This document shows positions 16,537-25,315 of a stretch of 64,000 nt of DNA, in pieces (position 1 is the first letter of the stretch; the number at the start of each line of letters is the position of its first letter). The notes under the pieces were generated by a model that made no database searches, was not told the DNA's origin, and saw only the letters and a list, made by a program, of their open reading frames with translations. The translations under genes and the position numbers were made by a program. Location: the NCBI GenBank assembly GCA_964648485.1, contig CAZYOF010000010.1, positions 1 to 64,000 on the forward strand, written 5' to 3'. This DNA comes from DAIOEK01 sp964648485 (GTDB lineage: Bacteria > Chloroflexota > Anaerolineae > Anaerolineales > Anaerolineaceae).

Positions 16537-19527
16537 ATGGGTAAAAAAACGAAGACCGCATCGCCACATCATCCTTTTAGAAATAGACGCTCTTCAATTC
16601 AAACCAGCTTAGTACTCATTGGTATTTCTTCTATTCTCCTGGTGGCCATCGTCCTAATCCTGGTTAATGTGTATCAGATGAACGCTCTAAATGCACAGGT
16701 TGAACAAGAGATCCAGGAATTGTATGCAATGGATCTAAATCATATAACACAAGGATTATCCAGCCAGATTGCATCTCAAGATCAATCGATGCGCCGGCGC
16801 CTGGTTGCAGACATTAAATTAACCGAATATCTAATTAACCAGCAAGGAGGAATATCCTTGCTGGAAGAACAAACTGGAGTGACTGCTACAAACCAATTGA
16901 CTGGAGAATCGATCACAGTCTCCATGCCATTAATGGCAATTGGTGAGCAGCCCGTTATCTTGAATGATGACCCTAACCAAAATGAGCCAATCGTTGATGA
17001 TGTAAAAAATATCTCCGGAAATGTTGTAGCGATTTTTCAAATTATGAATCGGCAGGGAGATCTGATTCGTGTGTCAACAAATATCATCAATAATGGTAAG
17101 CGCGCTGTGGGCACATACATCCCTGCGAAAGACCAGGGAGGAGTTGATAATCCAGTTGTTAAATCGATTATGGATGGTAAGGATTATACCGGTGTCGCCT
17201 ACGTTGTGAACACATGGTATTTAAGTGTTTATCGCCCTATCAAGGATGATACAGGAAAGGTAATTGGTGCGCTATTCGTTGGTATCAAGCAGGAAAATGA
17301 TGCCACATTGCGGAACACAATCCAAAACCTGAAAGTAGGTAATGATGGATACGCCTTTATTCTTGGCGGTTCAGGTGACAGAAAAGGAAAGTACATCATC
17401 TCACAGAATGCAGGCACAGATGGTAAAAGCATCCTGGGTGAGTTGTCTGCCGATGGCTATGACATAGGGGAAGAAATTGTAGGGAGAGCAACTAATTTAA
17501 AGCTAGATGAAACTGCAACATTTGAATACACACTTCCTTCCACGGGAGAAAAACAACATTTGCAGCTTGCTTACTACGCGCCATGGGATTGGGTGATCGG
17601 GGTAACTATCCCTTCCTCAGAATTACAAGAGACTGCAAATATTTTCTCTGAGAAGAAACAAACCTCCATTTTCACTGGAATACTGATTGGATTGTTGGCT
17701 ACGATCATTTCTGGCATGGTATTTATGATTTTCGCCCGCGGATTAACAAAACCAATCGCCCAACTAAATAAGAATGTAGAAACCCTTGCCAGTGGAAACT
17801 TGAAGGTAAATATGATTGTAGAGAGTAAGAACGAAATCGGCGAGTTATCACAATCATTGGATAAATCAATCTCTTATCTGCAAAGTATGGCAGAAGAAGC
17901 CCAAAAAATTGCCACTGGTGACCTGACCAGCAAGATAACACCCCGCTCTGAAGATGACATTCTCGCTCAATCATTTTTATCTATGAGCAATAGATTGAAA
18001 CAACAAATGAGCCTGATTAAACAAAATGCAGATTTGCTAGACCAATCAGCTGTCACACTCTCATTGAACGCCGCTCATGCAGCACAGGCGACTAATCAGA
18101 TCTCCACAACAATTCAGCAAATCGCGCATGGAGCATCACAACAAACAGATTCTATTACCCGAACAGCGGGAGGCGTAGATCAGCTGATTCGTGCGATTGA
18201 TGGAGTTGCCAGGGGAGCGCAAGAGCAGGCTGCTGCAGCAGCGAAGGCAGCAGAAATTACCCATGAAATTTCGAATGCAATACAACAAGTAACACAACGC
18301 GTTACTCAATCAGCAAATATTTCTAAAGATGCTTCATCAGCTGCAGAATCTGGTTCGGCAATCGTTGGCAAAAATCTGGATGGGATGTTACTCATCCGTG
18401 AAAAAGTGGATATTACCGATCAAAAAATGAAACAAATGGAGGATAGGTCCAACCAGATTGGAGATATTGTCCAGACAATTGAAGATATTGCCAGCCAGAC
18501 TAATCTGCTTGCGTTAAATGCGGCCATTGAAGCAGCGAGAGCAGAAGCACAGGCAAGTGAACTTATTGAGACACTTCTCAACCGGCAGATGCTATCTCAA
18601 GCACAACTGGTTAATCAGCTCCTTGCAGAAAATGAAAAACGACCTGAGGGATTTTGGTCAGAACTTTCTCAAAAAACCGGATTGGATGTAATTTCTGTAG
18701 CAAATGAAGACGGCATGAATATTTACTCCAGTGATAGCCGATTGATTGGTTTCAGATACTCTGAAGACCCGAAAGAGCAATCGTTTGCTTTTCGAAAAAT
18801 AATCCATGAAAAAGGTGGTTATGTTTGCCAACCACCCAGAAAACGAACCATAGACAACACATTATATAAGTATGTTGGAGTAACCCGCAGAGATAAACCA
18901 GGTGTAATTCAGGTAGGGTTTAATGCTGAATCATTATCAAATTTCAATCTCAGGGTAGGTGGATTTGCCGTTGTTGCTAATGAAGTATACAGACTGGCAG
19001 AGAATTCAAAATCATCTGCAAAAGACATCTCCAGTCTGATTCGTGATATACGGAAAAGTATGAATGAAGCCGTAAAAGCAATGCAAGAGAGCGCCAACGA
19101 AGTAGATCAAGGTTACAAATTAGCAGAGGAAGCAAACCTGGCATTACAGCAAATCATAAAAGCTTCTGAGGAAGTCACCAGACAATCTGAAGAAGCAGCA
19201 AAGGCTGCTGACAGCATGAATGAATTTGCAGATCAGCTTGTTTTAGCAGTCGATTCGGTCTCTGCTGTTGTTGAAGAAAATACTGCAGCCACAGAAGAAA
19301 TGGCAGCTTCTTCGGGTGAAGTAAATCAGGCTATTGAAAATATCGCATCGGTAAGTGAGGAGAACTCTGCATCAGTAGAGGAAGTATCTGCTTCAACAGA
19401 AGAAATGAAAGCCCAGGTAGATCTCGCACGGCAATCAGCAGATAGCCTTAAAGAAATGTCAGAGAGGATTAATGCCATCGTATCAGAATTCCGCATTTCG
19501 GATGGAATAAACTCAGACGGAGAATAA
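16537..19527 (+). CDS. Chemoreceptor with Cache_3/Cache_2-like sensor and the same hairpin-tip insertion
   Basis: A 996-residue receptor. TM1 about 22-45, a large extracellular sensor resembling the Cache_3-Cache_2 fusion family (VVAIFQIMNRQGDLIRVSTN, GALFVGIKQEND), TM2 about 378-402, HAMP, and the signalling coiled coil. The tip is split between EAARA and GGFAVVANEVYRLAEN by 138 residues (670-807, bases 18544-18957) homologous to the insert in the preceding receptor: both share SEDPKEQS-x-AFRK, a QPP-x-KR segment and a YK-x-VGV strand. The sensor is unrelated to that of the neighbour, so the split tip is the shared feature. It ends one base before the next receptor gene. Confidence 0.93.
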   Translation: MGKKTKTASPHHPFRNRRSSIQTSLVLIGISSILLVAIVLILVNVYQMNALNAQVEQEIQELYAMDLNHITQGLSSQIASQDQSMRRRLVADIKLTEYLINQQGGISLLEEQTGVTATNQLTGESITVSMPLMAIGEQPVILNDDPNQNEPIVDDVKNISGNVVAIFQIMNRQGDLIRVSTNIINNGKRAVGTYIPAKDQGGVDNPVVKSIMDGKDYTGVAYVVNTWYLSVYRPIKDDTGKVIGALFVGIKQENDATLRNTIQNLKVGNDGYAFILGGSGDRKGKYIISQNAGTDGKSILGELSADGYDIGEEIVGRATNLKLDETATFEYTLPSTGEKQHLQLAYYAPWDWVIGVTIPSSELQETANIFSEKKQTSIFTGILIGLLATIISGMVFMIFARGLTKPIAQLNKNVETLASGNLKVNMIVESKNEIGELSQSLDKSISYLQSMAEEAQKIATGDLTSKITPRSEDDILAQSFLSMSNRLKQQMSLIKQNADLLDQSAVTLSLNAAHAAQATNQISTTIQQIAHGASQQTDSITRTAGGVDQLIRAIDGVARGAQEQAAAAAKAAEITHEISNAIQQVTQRVTQSANISKDASSAAESGSAIVGKNLDGMLLIREKVDITDQKMKQMEDRSNQIGDIVQTIEDIASQTNLLALNAAIEAARAEAQASELIETLLNRQMLSQAQLVNQLLAENEKRPEGFWSELSQKTGLDVISVANEDGMNIYSSDSRLIGFRYSEDPKEQSFAFRKIIHEKGGYVCQPPRKRTIDNTLYKYVGVTRRDKPGVIQVGFNAESLSNFNLRVGGFAVVANEVYRLAENSKSSAKDISSLIRDIRKSMNEAVKAMQESANEVDQGYKLAEEANLALQQIIKASEEVTRQSEEAAKAADSMNEFADQLVLAVDSVSAVVEENTAATEEMAASSGEVNQAIENIASVSEENSASVEEVSASTEEMKAQVDLARQSADSLKEMSERINAIVSEFRISDGINSDGE

Positions 19528-19528
19528 T

Positions 19529-21133
19529 ATGGATTACTTACTATTTACCGGCGTCACAGGATTAGGGGTAATAATTGGTATGGGTGTCGTATTTTTAATC
19601 TATCGCAGAGGTATGGCAATAAAACTGAACTTCGTTATTTGCCTTTTATGCGGTTTATTTGCTATCGGTGGTTTCATACTGGGCAAAAATGGGATCAGCC
19701 TTCTAAATGTTGTGATCACTTTAGCAGTATTGATGCCTATCGCAATTGGGATGGTTGTTTTTGTTATTAATAAATTTGTATTACCACTTAGAAGATATAA
19801 CGATTACTTAAACTGCCTGCAATCCGGAGATTTAAGTTGCAATCCCCCATCTTCTGGAGTAGATGAAATTGGAGAAATGCAATCCAAGTTTTCTAATTTT
19901 ATTAATTACATCCGTGAATTATCAAGGGAATTAAGTGAATTAGCTGATGGTGACCTGACAGTTTCAATTTCAACACTTTCTGATAACGATACTCTGGGTA
20001 ATGCTTTTATTAAAATGATCAGCGGGCTTCAGAATGTCATACAGAGTGTCCATATCGAAGTTCAGAAAATGCATTCCGAAGCAGCGATTTTAGCAGAAAA
20101 CGCGAAACAAGCCGGATTGGCATCATCGCAGATAGCTACCACCATTCAACAGGTAGCTCTGGGAACAACACAACAATCTGATGCTGTTACTAAAACAGCA
20201 GCATCGATTGAGCAGATGAGCAGAGCAATAACCGGTGTTGCACAGGGAGCGCAGGAACAGTCCCTATCAGTTAGCAAAGCCGCAGAAACCACAGATAAGT
20301 TAAACCTGGCGATTCGTGAAGTCACCCAGTATTCCGACCGCGTGCAAACAGAGAGTGAAAAAGCTTCACAAGAAGCAGCAAATGGATCCCAAACTGTTCT
20401 GGATACTGTTCGGGGTATGGAACAGATCAAAACAAAGGTGAGCCAATCAGCTATTAAAGTTCAGGAGATGGGCGAAAAATCAGAAAGAATTGGCTTTATT
20501 GTAGAAGCAATAGAGGAGATCTCATCTCAAACCAACCTGTTGGCACTCAATGCGGCGATCGAAGCAGCGCGGGCGGGTGCTGCAGGGAAGGGTTTTGCTG
20601 TTGTAGCAGACGAAGTACGAAAATTAGCAGATAAAACTTCTCAAGAAGCAAAAGAAATCACAGCGCTTGTAAAAACCATGCAATTAACCGTGGAAGAGAC
20701 TATTGCATCCATGGAAGAAGGAACGAAAGAAGTCGAAGCGGGTGTGAAACTGGCAAATAATGCCGGTAATGCGCTCAACAGGATTCAGGCAACAGTCGGA
20801 ACCGTAAATGAACAGGCAACAGGATCTGCCAGGGCAGCTGAACAGATGCGTCTTGCTTCTCTGGAATTGGTAGAAGCCGTAAATTCTGTATCGGCGGTAG
20901 TTGAAGAAAATACCGCAGCCACAGAAGAAATGGCTGCTGGATCCAGTATTGTCACTCAGGCAATTGAAGATATTGCCAGTATAAGTGAACAAAACTCTGC
21001 TTCAGTTGAAGAAGTCTCCGCATCTGCAGAAGAAATGTCTGATCAGGTGGAAGAAGTTAGCCGATCGATTGAACAGTTTACAAAAATGGCAGATTCACTT
21101 CAGCGATCGATAAGCTTTTTTAAATTTTCATAG
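19529..21133 (+). CDS. Methyl-accepting chemotaxis protein without an extracellular sensor domain
   Basis: A 534-residue receptor with three predicted membrane helices near the N-terminus (about 2-25, 29-50 and 55-85) and only short connecting loops, then a HAMP-like linker and a standard signalling domain with an intact tip (EAARAGAAGKGF). With no periplasmic domain it may sense membrane state or an intracellular signal, or signal only in mixed receptor clusters. It follows the previous receptor by one base and is probably translated with it. Confidence 0.92.
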   Translation: MDYLLFTGVTGLGVIIGMGVVFLIYRRGMAIKLNFVICLLCGLFAIGGFILGKNGISLLNVVITLAVLMPIAIGMVVFVINKFVLPLRRYNDYLNCLQSGDLSCNPPSSGVDEIGEMQSKFSNFINYIRELSRELSELADGDLTVSISTLSDNDTLGNAFIKMISGLQNVIQSVHIEVQKMHSEAAILAENAKQAGLASSQIATTIQQVALGTTQQSDAVTKTAASIEQMSRAITGVAQGAQEQSLSVSKAAETTDKLNLAIREVTQYSDRVQTESEKASQEAANGSQTVLDTVRGMEQIKTKVSQSAIKVQEMGEKSERIGFIVEAIEEISSQTNLLALNAAIEAARAGAAGKGFAVVADEVRKLADKTSQEAKEITALVKTMQLTVEETIASMEEGTKEVEAGVKLANNAGNALNRIQATVGTVNEQATGSARAAEQMRLASLELVEAVNSVSAVVEENTAATEEMAAGSSIVTQAIEDIASISEQNSASVEEVSASAEEMSDQVEEVSRSIEQFTKMADSLQRSISFFKFS

Positions 21134-21153
21134 ATTGATTTTTAAATTAAATC

Positions 21154-21182
21154 AAACCCCGGATAATTCTCATTCGGGGTTT
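21154..21182 (+). terminator. Terminator of the receptor operon
   Basis: An 8-bp stem (aaaccccg with cggggttt) with a 13-base loop, 20 bases after the last receptor stop. It lies between converging genes and could serve the plus strand mainly. Confidence 0.75.
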
Positions 21183-21185
21183 ATA

Positions 21186-21575
21186 TTACCGAACGATGCC
21201 TGCACAGGAAACCCGATCAATTGGCATGGTCGATGAATCAGACTTCCAAGTCTGACCATCCAATTTTAGAATGCACTTAAGTGATCCCATCTGCTGATAA
21301 TTTCCGGCTGTTAAAATAACCTCAGTGCCTGAGTCTAATACAATTTCTTTTTGCCAGGGAGTATTAAAAGTTTTTTCTGGATCCGTTTGCTTTTCTTTCC
21401 CTGCTTTATATTGAATGGTCACAGAACCAGAAGATGATTCAACTCTAAGTGTAACTCGCCTTCGGTCAGGTTTGGTGGTCTGGGGAATGTAAATGATGGC
21501 TGCGATAATTATGCCAATGATAATCGCTGCAACGAGGATAATCTGAAAAATAAGGTTTCGCCGATTCGTATCCAT
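21186..21575 (-). CDS. Small membrane-anchored protein with an MmpS-like extracellular domain
   Basis: 129 residues from the chosen ATG (DTNRR follows); the open frame extends further upstream, but that stretch has no ribosome site. One membrane helix (about 10-33) is followed by a small exported beta domain. Conserved points match the MmpS-type fold of actinobacterial transport accessory proteins: a PW pair in NTPWQKEI, LTAGN, a Cys in LKCILKLDGQ and a second Cys in VSCAG that could form a disulfide. No MmpL transporter is nearby, so the role is unknown. The MmpS likeness is my pattern recognition, not a search result. Confidence 0.55.
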   Translation of the reverse strand: MDTNRRNLIFQIILVAAIIIGIIIAAIIYIPQTTKPDRRRVTLRVESSSGSVTIQYKAGKEKQTDPEKTFNTPWQKEIVLDSGTEVILTAGNYQQMGSLKCILKLDGQTWKSDSSTMPIDRVSCAGIVR

Positions 21576-21639
21576 TTGGAGTAGTCTCTGGCTTGTATAT
21601 AATAGAAGTATCCTTATTATATATAAGTAACAATAAAAA

Positions 21640-21673
21640 AAAAGCACTGCATATATATGAATGCAGTGCTTTT
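21640..21673 (-). terminator. Terminator of the BMP-type ABC transporter operon
   Basis: A 13-bp stem (aaaagcactgcat with atgcagtgctttt) with an 8-base loop. On the minus strand it is followed by a long T run and lies just after the last permease gene. Confidence 0.93.
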
Positions 21674-21685
21674 ATGATTCTCTAC

Positions 21686-22627
21686 TTAAAGAGATCTTTT
21701 CTCACGGTCGTAATTTTGCCCCAGGAATCCGGGTACGGTGGATCGTTTGAAGGTAAATACCATCACAAGAATTGTCGCTATATATGGCAGCATGAGAAGG
21801 AACTGGTAGGGGATACCCAGCCCTGATACCTGAACTTTATAAGCCAGCACCTCAATACCTGCAAAAAATAGTGACCCAAATAGGATGTTGATTGGTTTCC
21901 AGCCTCCAAAGAAGGTAAGAGCAATTGCCAGCCATCCACGTCCTTTAACCATATTCTCAGTGAATGTACCTGTGTAAACCATCGGCAAATACACTCCAGC
22001 AAGTCCAATCAATGCACCGCCAGCTATGGATGAGAGATATCTCATACGGGTGACATTAATACCCAAGCTGTCCGCTGCCTGGGGATACTCACCAGTAGAA
22101 CGTAGGGAGAGCCCAAAGCTTGTCTTGTAGAGCAGCCACCAGAGAAATACTGATAGGAGCACCGAGAAAAAAACCAGAATATTCTGATTAAAAAAGATGG
22201 GACCGATAAAAGGTACCTGGGTTAGCACTGGGATGGATATATCTTTTAGTGTGGGGATCAAAGGCGGCGTTAACGTGACTCCAATCAGCAACTTGGGCAG
22301 CAGGGTAGATAGACCCACACCAACAAAAAATAGCGCAAGACCAATTACAAATTGATCCATTTTTAGAGTCGTAGTAAAGTATGCCAACGCCAGACCGAAG
22401 ATTCCTCCCAGTGCCATCGCAGCGATTACACCTACGAGCAGGCTATTCGAATAGTAGCTAACCAAAAAGCCGACCGAAGCACAAACCAACATTATTCCTT
22501 CTTGGGCAACATTAAATACACCAGTTCTGCCGCCAATCATGGTCCCCTGTCCGGCTAGTACAAAAGGAACCATTGTCAGAAGGATTAATTTGGCATACAA
22601 GATCAGAGGAGCATCAAAACCAGTCAT
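21686..22627 (-). CDS. ABC transporter permease, BMP/nucleoside family, second subunit
   Basis: A 313-residue, multi-helix permease of the BPD_transp_2 type found in basic-membrane-protein (BMP) nucleoside importers, homologous to NupQ-like subunits. Typical pieces are GGRTGVFNVAQEGIML near the N-terminus and GRGWLAIALTFFGGWKP. The ATG at 22627 is chosen because AGGAGGAAATAAC precedes it; the upstream extension would lie inside the previous gene. It partners the permease just upstream and the double ATPase. Last gene of the operon. Confidence 0.92.
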   Translation of the reverse strand: MTGFDAPLILYAKLILLTMVPFVLAGQGTMIGGRTGVFNVAQEGIMLVCASVGFLVSYYSNSLLVGVIAAMALGGIFGLALAYFTTTLKMDQFVIGLALFFVGVGLSTLLPKLLIGVTLTPPLIPTLKDISIPVLTQVPFIGPIFFNQNILVFFSVLLSVFLWWLLYKTSFGLSLRSTGEYPQAADSLGINVTRMRYLSSIAGGALIGLAGVYLPMVYTGTFTENMVKGRGWLAIALTFFGGWKPINILFGSLFFAGIEVLAYKVQVSGLGIPYQFLLMLPYIATILVMVFTFKRSTVPGFLGQNYDREKRSL

Positions 22628-22628
22628 G

Positions 22629-23660
22629 TTATTTCCTCCTGACCACATCAGATAAGAGAACGAAGAGTAGAACCAGCGCTTCAACAATAAAGACCATCTC
22701 TACAGGGATCATCAATGTCCGCTGCATGGCGCTTGCACCAACTTCGAGAACTGCAATAAAGAAGGCAACAAAAGGAACTGCTAAATTATTACCCTTGGCA
22801 ATCAATCCAATAATCAAACCGAGAACCAGGAAGTTATGCTGCAGACCTTCAATCAAACGATGATGTACGCCTGCTACTTCTATCGCACCCGATAAACCTC
22901 CGATTGCACCAGCCAGGATTAAGGAAAACACAAACATATTCTTTACATTGATTCCAAATACACCTGCTGCACGTGGATTAGCCCCAGTGGCAACTAATTC
23001 ATATCCTCCGGTGGAACGGGTGGTATAGATATATACTCCTGCAGCAAGCAATACCGCAAGAATAACCCCTGCATGCAAGGGTGGATTATTAATTAAAAGG
23101 GGTAAAAAACCACCCTGTCCAATTTGGATTGTCGTCGGGTGCCCTGCAGCCGGGTCACGCCAGGGACCTGTAGCAACATAATTAATCAATGCAAAAGAAA
23201 CAAAGTTTAATAAAACTGTAGTCAGGATTTCATTGATATTGAATTTATACAGAAGCCATCCCGGGATCAATCCCCAGATCGCGCCTGCAATTATTCCACC
23301 CAAGATGACCATCGGTAGTAAAACAGGTGCAGGTAGGTCGGCAAACATAATTCCCACTGCTGTTGCCCCAATTCCTCCAACAATCAATTGCCCTTCGCCA
23401 CCAATATTAAATTTTCCGGCAGCCAAAGGTACAGTAAATGCATAAGCTTGAAGCATGAGGGGAATCCACTTTAAAAGCGTTTGTATAAAACCATTCTGTG
23501 TCCTAAACGAAGTGGAAAGAATGGTTGCGTATGCCCTCAACACGTCAAATCCCATCATGGCAATGAATATTCCTGCTGCGGCAAGTGAAGCTACTACCGC
23601 AATTAAATATGGAAGCAACGATTTAAAAATAGTTGGTTGGGTTTTTGTAGCTGTCGTCAT
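22629..23660 (-). CDS. ABC transporter permease, BMP/nucleoside family, first subunit
   Basis: A 343-residue membrane subunit homologous to NupP-like permeases. It has about nine hydrophobic helices and the family segment PLAAGKFNIGGEGQL, followed later by GLIAKGNNLAVPFVAF. It pairs with the next permease to form the channel. Ribosome site GGAGGTATAAA. It starts two bases from the ATPase stop. Confidence 0.92.
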   Translation of the reverse strand: MTTATKTQPTIFKSLLPYLIAVVASLAAAGIFIAMMGFDVLRAYATILSTSFRTQNGFIQTLLKWIPLMLQAYAFTVPLAAGKFNIGGEGQLIVGGIGATAVGIMFADLPAPVLLPMVILGGIIAGAIWGLIPGWLLYKFNINEILTTVLLNFVSFALINYVATGPWRDPAAGHPTTIQIGQGGFLPLLINNPPLHAGVILAVLLAAGVYIYTTRSTGGYELVATGANPRAAGVFGINVKNMFVFSLILAGAIGGLSGAIEVAGVHHRLIEGLQHNFLVLGLIIGLIAKGNNLAVPFVAFFIAVLEVGASAMQRTLMIPVEMVFIVEALVLLFVLLSDVVRRK

Positions 23661-23661
23661 T

Positions 23662-25212
23662 TTATACCTCCGCCTTGTAGCCGCTCATCATACGTCCGAT
23701 TTCATACTTTTCAAATCGGCTGCGGTCAAGGATACCTACCAACTCACCACGATACATTACCGCAATTCGATCGCACAACAATAATAGCTCATCCAAATCT
23801 TCCGAGATGAGCAAGGTTGCCATACCGCGAGCTTTTCCGTCCAGTATTTTGGTATAGACGAAATCCATCGACGGAATATCCAACCCTCGGGTAGGATTGT
23901 GTGCAACCAGCAAATTCGCTGGTTTTGAAAATGCACGTGCAATTAACACACGTTGAATATTGCCACCAGAGAGATTGCCGCCCACATCGCCAGGTCCTGA
24001 TGTTTTTATGTTGTACGTATTGATCAGTTCGTCTGAAACCTTATAGACTTTTTTCCAATCAATAAACCCCTTGGAAGCATAAGGTTCTTTACGATGGAAC
24101 CCAAGGATCAGGTTATGGGCAACACTTGCCTTGGGCAAAAAGCCATCATGCAAACGGTCTTCGGGAATATAAGCAATTCCTTTTTCCAGCCTCTGGTTGG
24201 TTAATTGCCCTGAGACATCTTCATTCTCAAGAATAACTTTTCCGGTAGTCAGTTTTGCAATACCAAGAATCGCTTCAGCCAGATCCCGTTGTCCGTTTCC
24301 GGCAACCCCTGCAATACCAAAAATTTCTCCTTTTCGAACATCAAATGAAACATCAGTAAGAATAGGGACAGCACTCAAGCCCGCTATGGCAATTTTATCT
24401 ACCTGAAGAGACACTTCTTGCCTGATCTGCTCGGCACCGGTATTGGATTTAGCATGTGAAAAAATCACACTGTTTTGTATATCCATTTCGTCGCCGACCA
24501 TGCCTCTTACAAATGCTTCTTCGCTTGCTTCCGTTCGTCTGAGTGTTACAACATTCCTCCCATTACGAAGTACACTAATACGGTCACAGACACTCAATAC
24601 TTCGCGAAGCTTATGGGTAATAAAAACAATGGATAAACCTTCATTAACCATTACCCTTAATGAATTAAATAAATCATCCACTTCCTGAGGGGTTAGATTT
24701 GTTGTTGGTTCATCCAGAATAAGGATTTGCACACCACGGTATAGAGCTTTGAGGATTTCAACTTTCTGCCGAATCCCCATCGGCAATTCTTCAATTAAAG
24801 CATTCAAGTCTACAGCGAGGTTAAATCTCTTCTGTAGTGCTTGAATGGTGGAAATCTCCGTTGATAAATCCATGCTGTACTTCTTTTGAATGTTTGTACC
24901 TAAAACAATATTCTCAAGTACAGTGAAATTATTAATCTGTAAAAAATGTTGATGCACCATCCCGATGTGTAAATTGATTGCATCGCGAGGTGAGTTAATC
25001 GAAATATTCTGATTGTTGAGGACGATCTCACCGGAATCCATCTTATATAATCCGAACAAGATGTTCATTAATGTAGTTTTTCCGGCGCCGTTCCCCCCCA
25101 ATAAACCGTGAATTTCTTTGGTGTTTAGTTCAAAATTTACATCATCCAGGGCAACACTTTTATCAAAGGTCTTGCGGATACCCTTCATGATGAGGATGGG
25201 TGTATCTGCCAT
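23662..25212 (-). CDS. ABC transporter ATPase with two nucleotide-binding domains, BMP/nucleoside type
   Basis: It powers the BMP-type importer. The first domain has Walker A GGNGAGKTT and Walker B LILDEPTTNL; the second has the degenerate Walker A VAGNGQRDL, signature LSGGNIQR and LLVAHNPTRGLD. This asymmetry is normal for sugar and nucleoside importers of the RbsA/NupO type. The ATG at 25212 (516 residues, MADTP) is preferred. The longer frame start at 25260 would put its first codon inside the hairpin between this gene and the binding protein. Confidence 0.93.
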   Translation of the reverse strand: MADTPILIMKGIRKTFDKSVALDDVNFELNTKEIHGLLGGNGAGKTTLMNILFGLYKMDSGEIVLNNQNISINSPRDAINLHIGMVHQHFLQINNFTVLENIVLGTNIQKKYSMDLSTEISTIQALQKRFNLAVDLNALIEELPMGIRQKVEILKALYRGVQILILDEPTTNLTPQEVDDLFNSLRVMVNEGLSIVFITHKLREVLSVCDRISVLRNGRNVVTLRRTEASEEAFVRGMVGDEMDIQNSVIFSHAKSNTGAEQIRQEVSLQVDKIAIAGLSAVPILTDVSFDVRKGEIFGIAGVAGNGQRDLAEAILGIAKLTTGKVILENEDVSGQLTNQRLEKGIAYIPEDRLHDGFLPKASVAHNLILGFHRKEPYASKGFIDWKKVYKVSDELINTYNIKTSGPGDVGGNLSGGNIQRVLIARAFSKPANLLVAHNPTRGLDIPSMDFVYTKILDGKARGMATLLISEDLDELLLLCDRIAVMYRGELVGILDRSRFEKYEIGRMMSGYKAEV

Positions 25213-25240
25213 AGTAGATCCTGCTCTGGTGCATATAACA

Positions 25241-25273
25241 CCCTGCGAAGGGAGAGACATCCCCTTCGCAAGG
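25241..25273 (-). other. Intercistronic hairpin between binding-protein and ATPase genes
   Basis: A 9-bp stem (tgcgaaggg 25244-25252 with cccttcgca 25262-25270), extended by two GC pairs beyond one mismatch. No T run follows on the minus strand, so it is not a classic terminator. In such operons a hairpin here commonly stabilises the upstream message and gives more binding protein than membrane complex. Confidence 0.65.
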
Positions 25274-25315
25274 TTTGAAAATCAATTTTTCATAGGAAGA
25301 ATTTCCCGTTTTACA

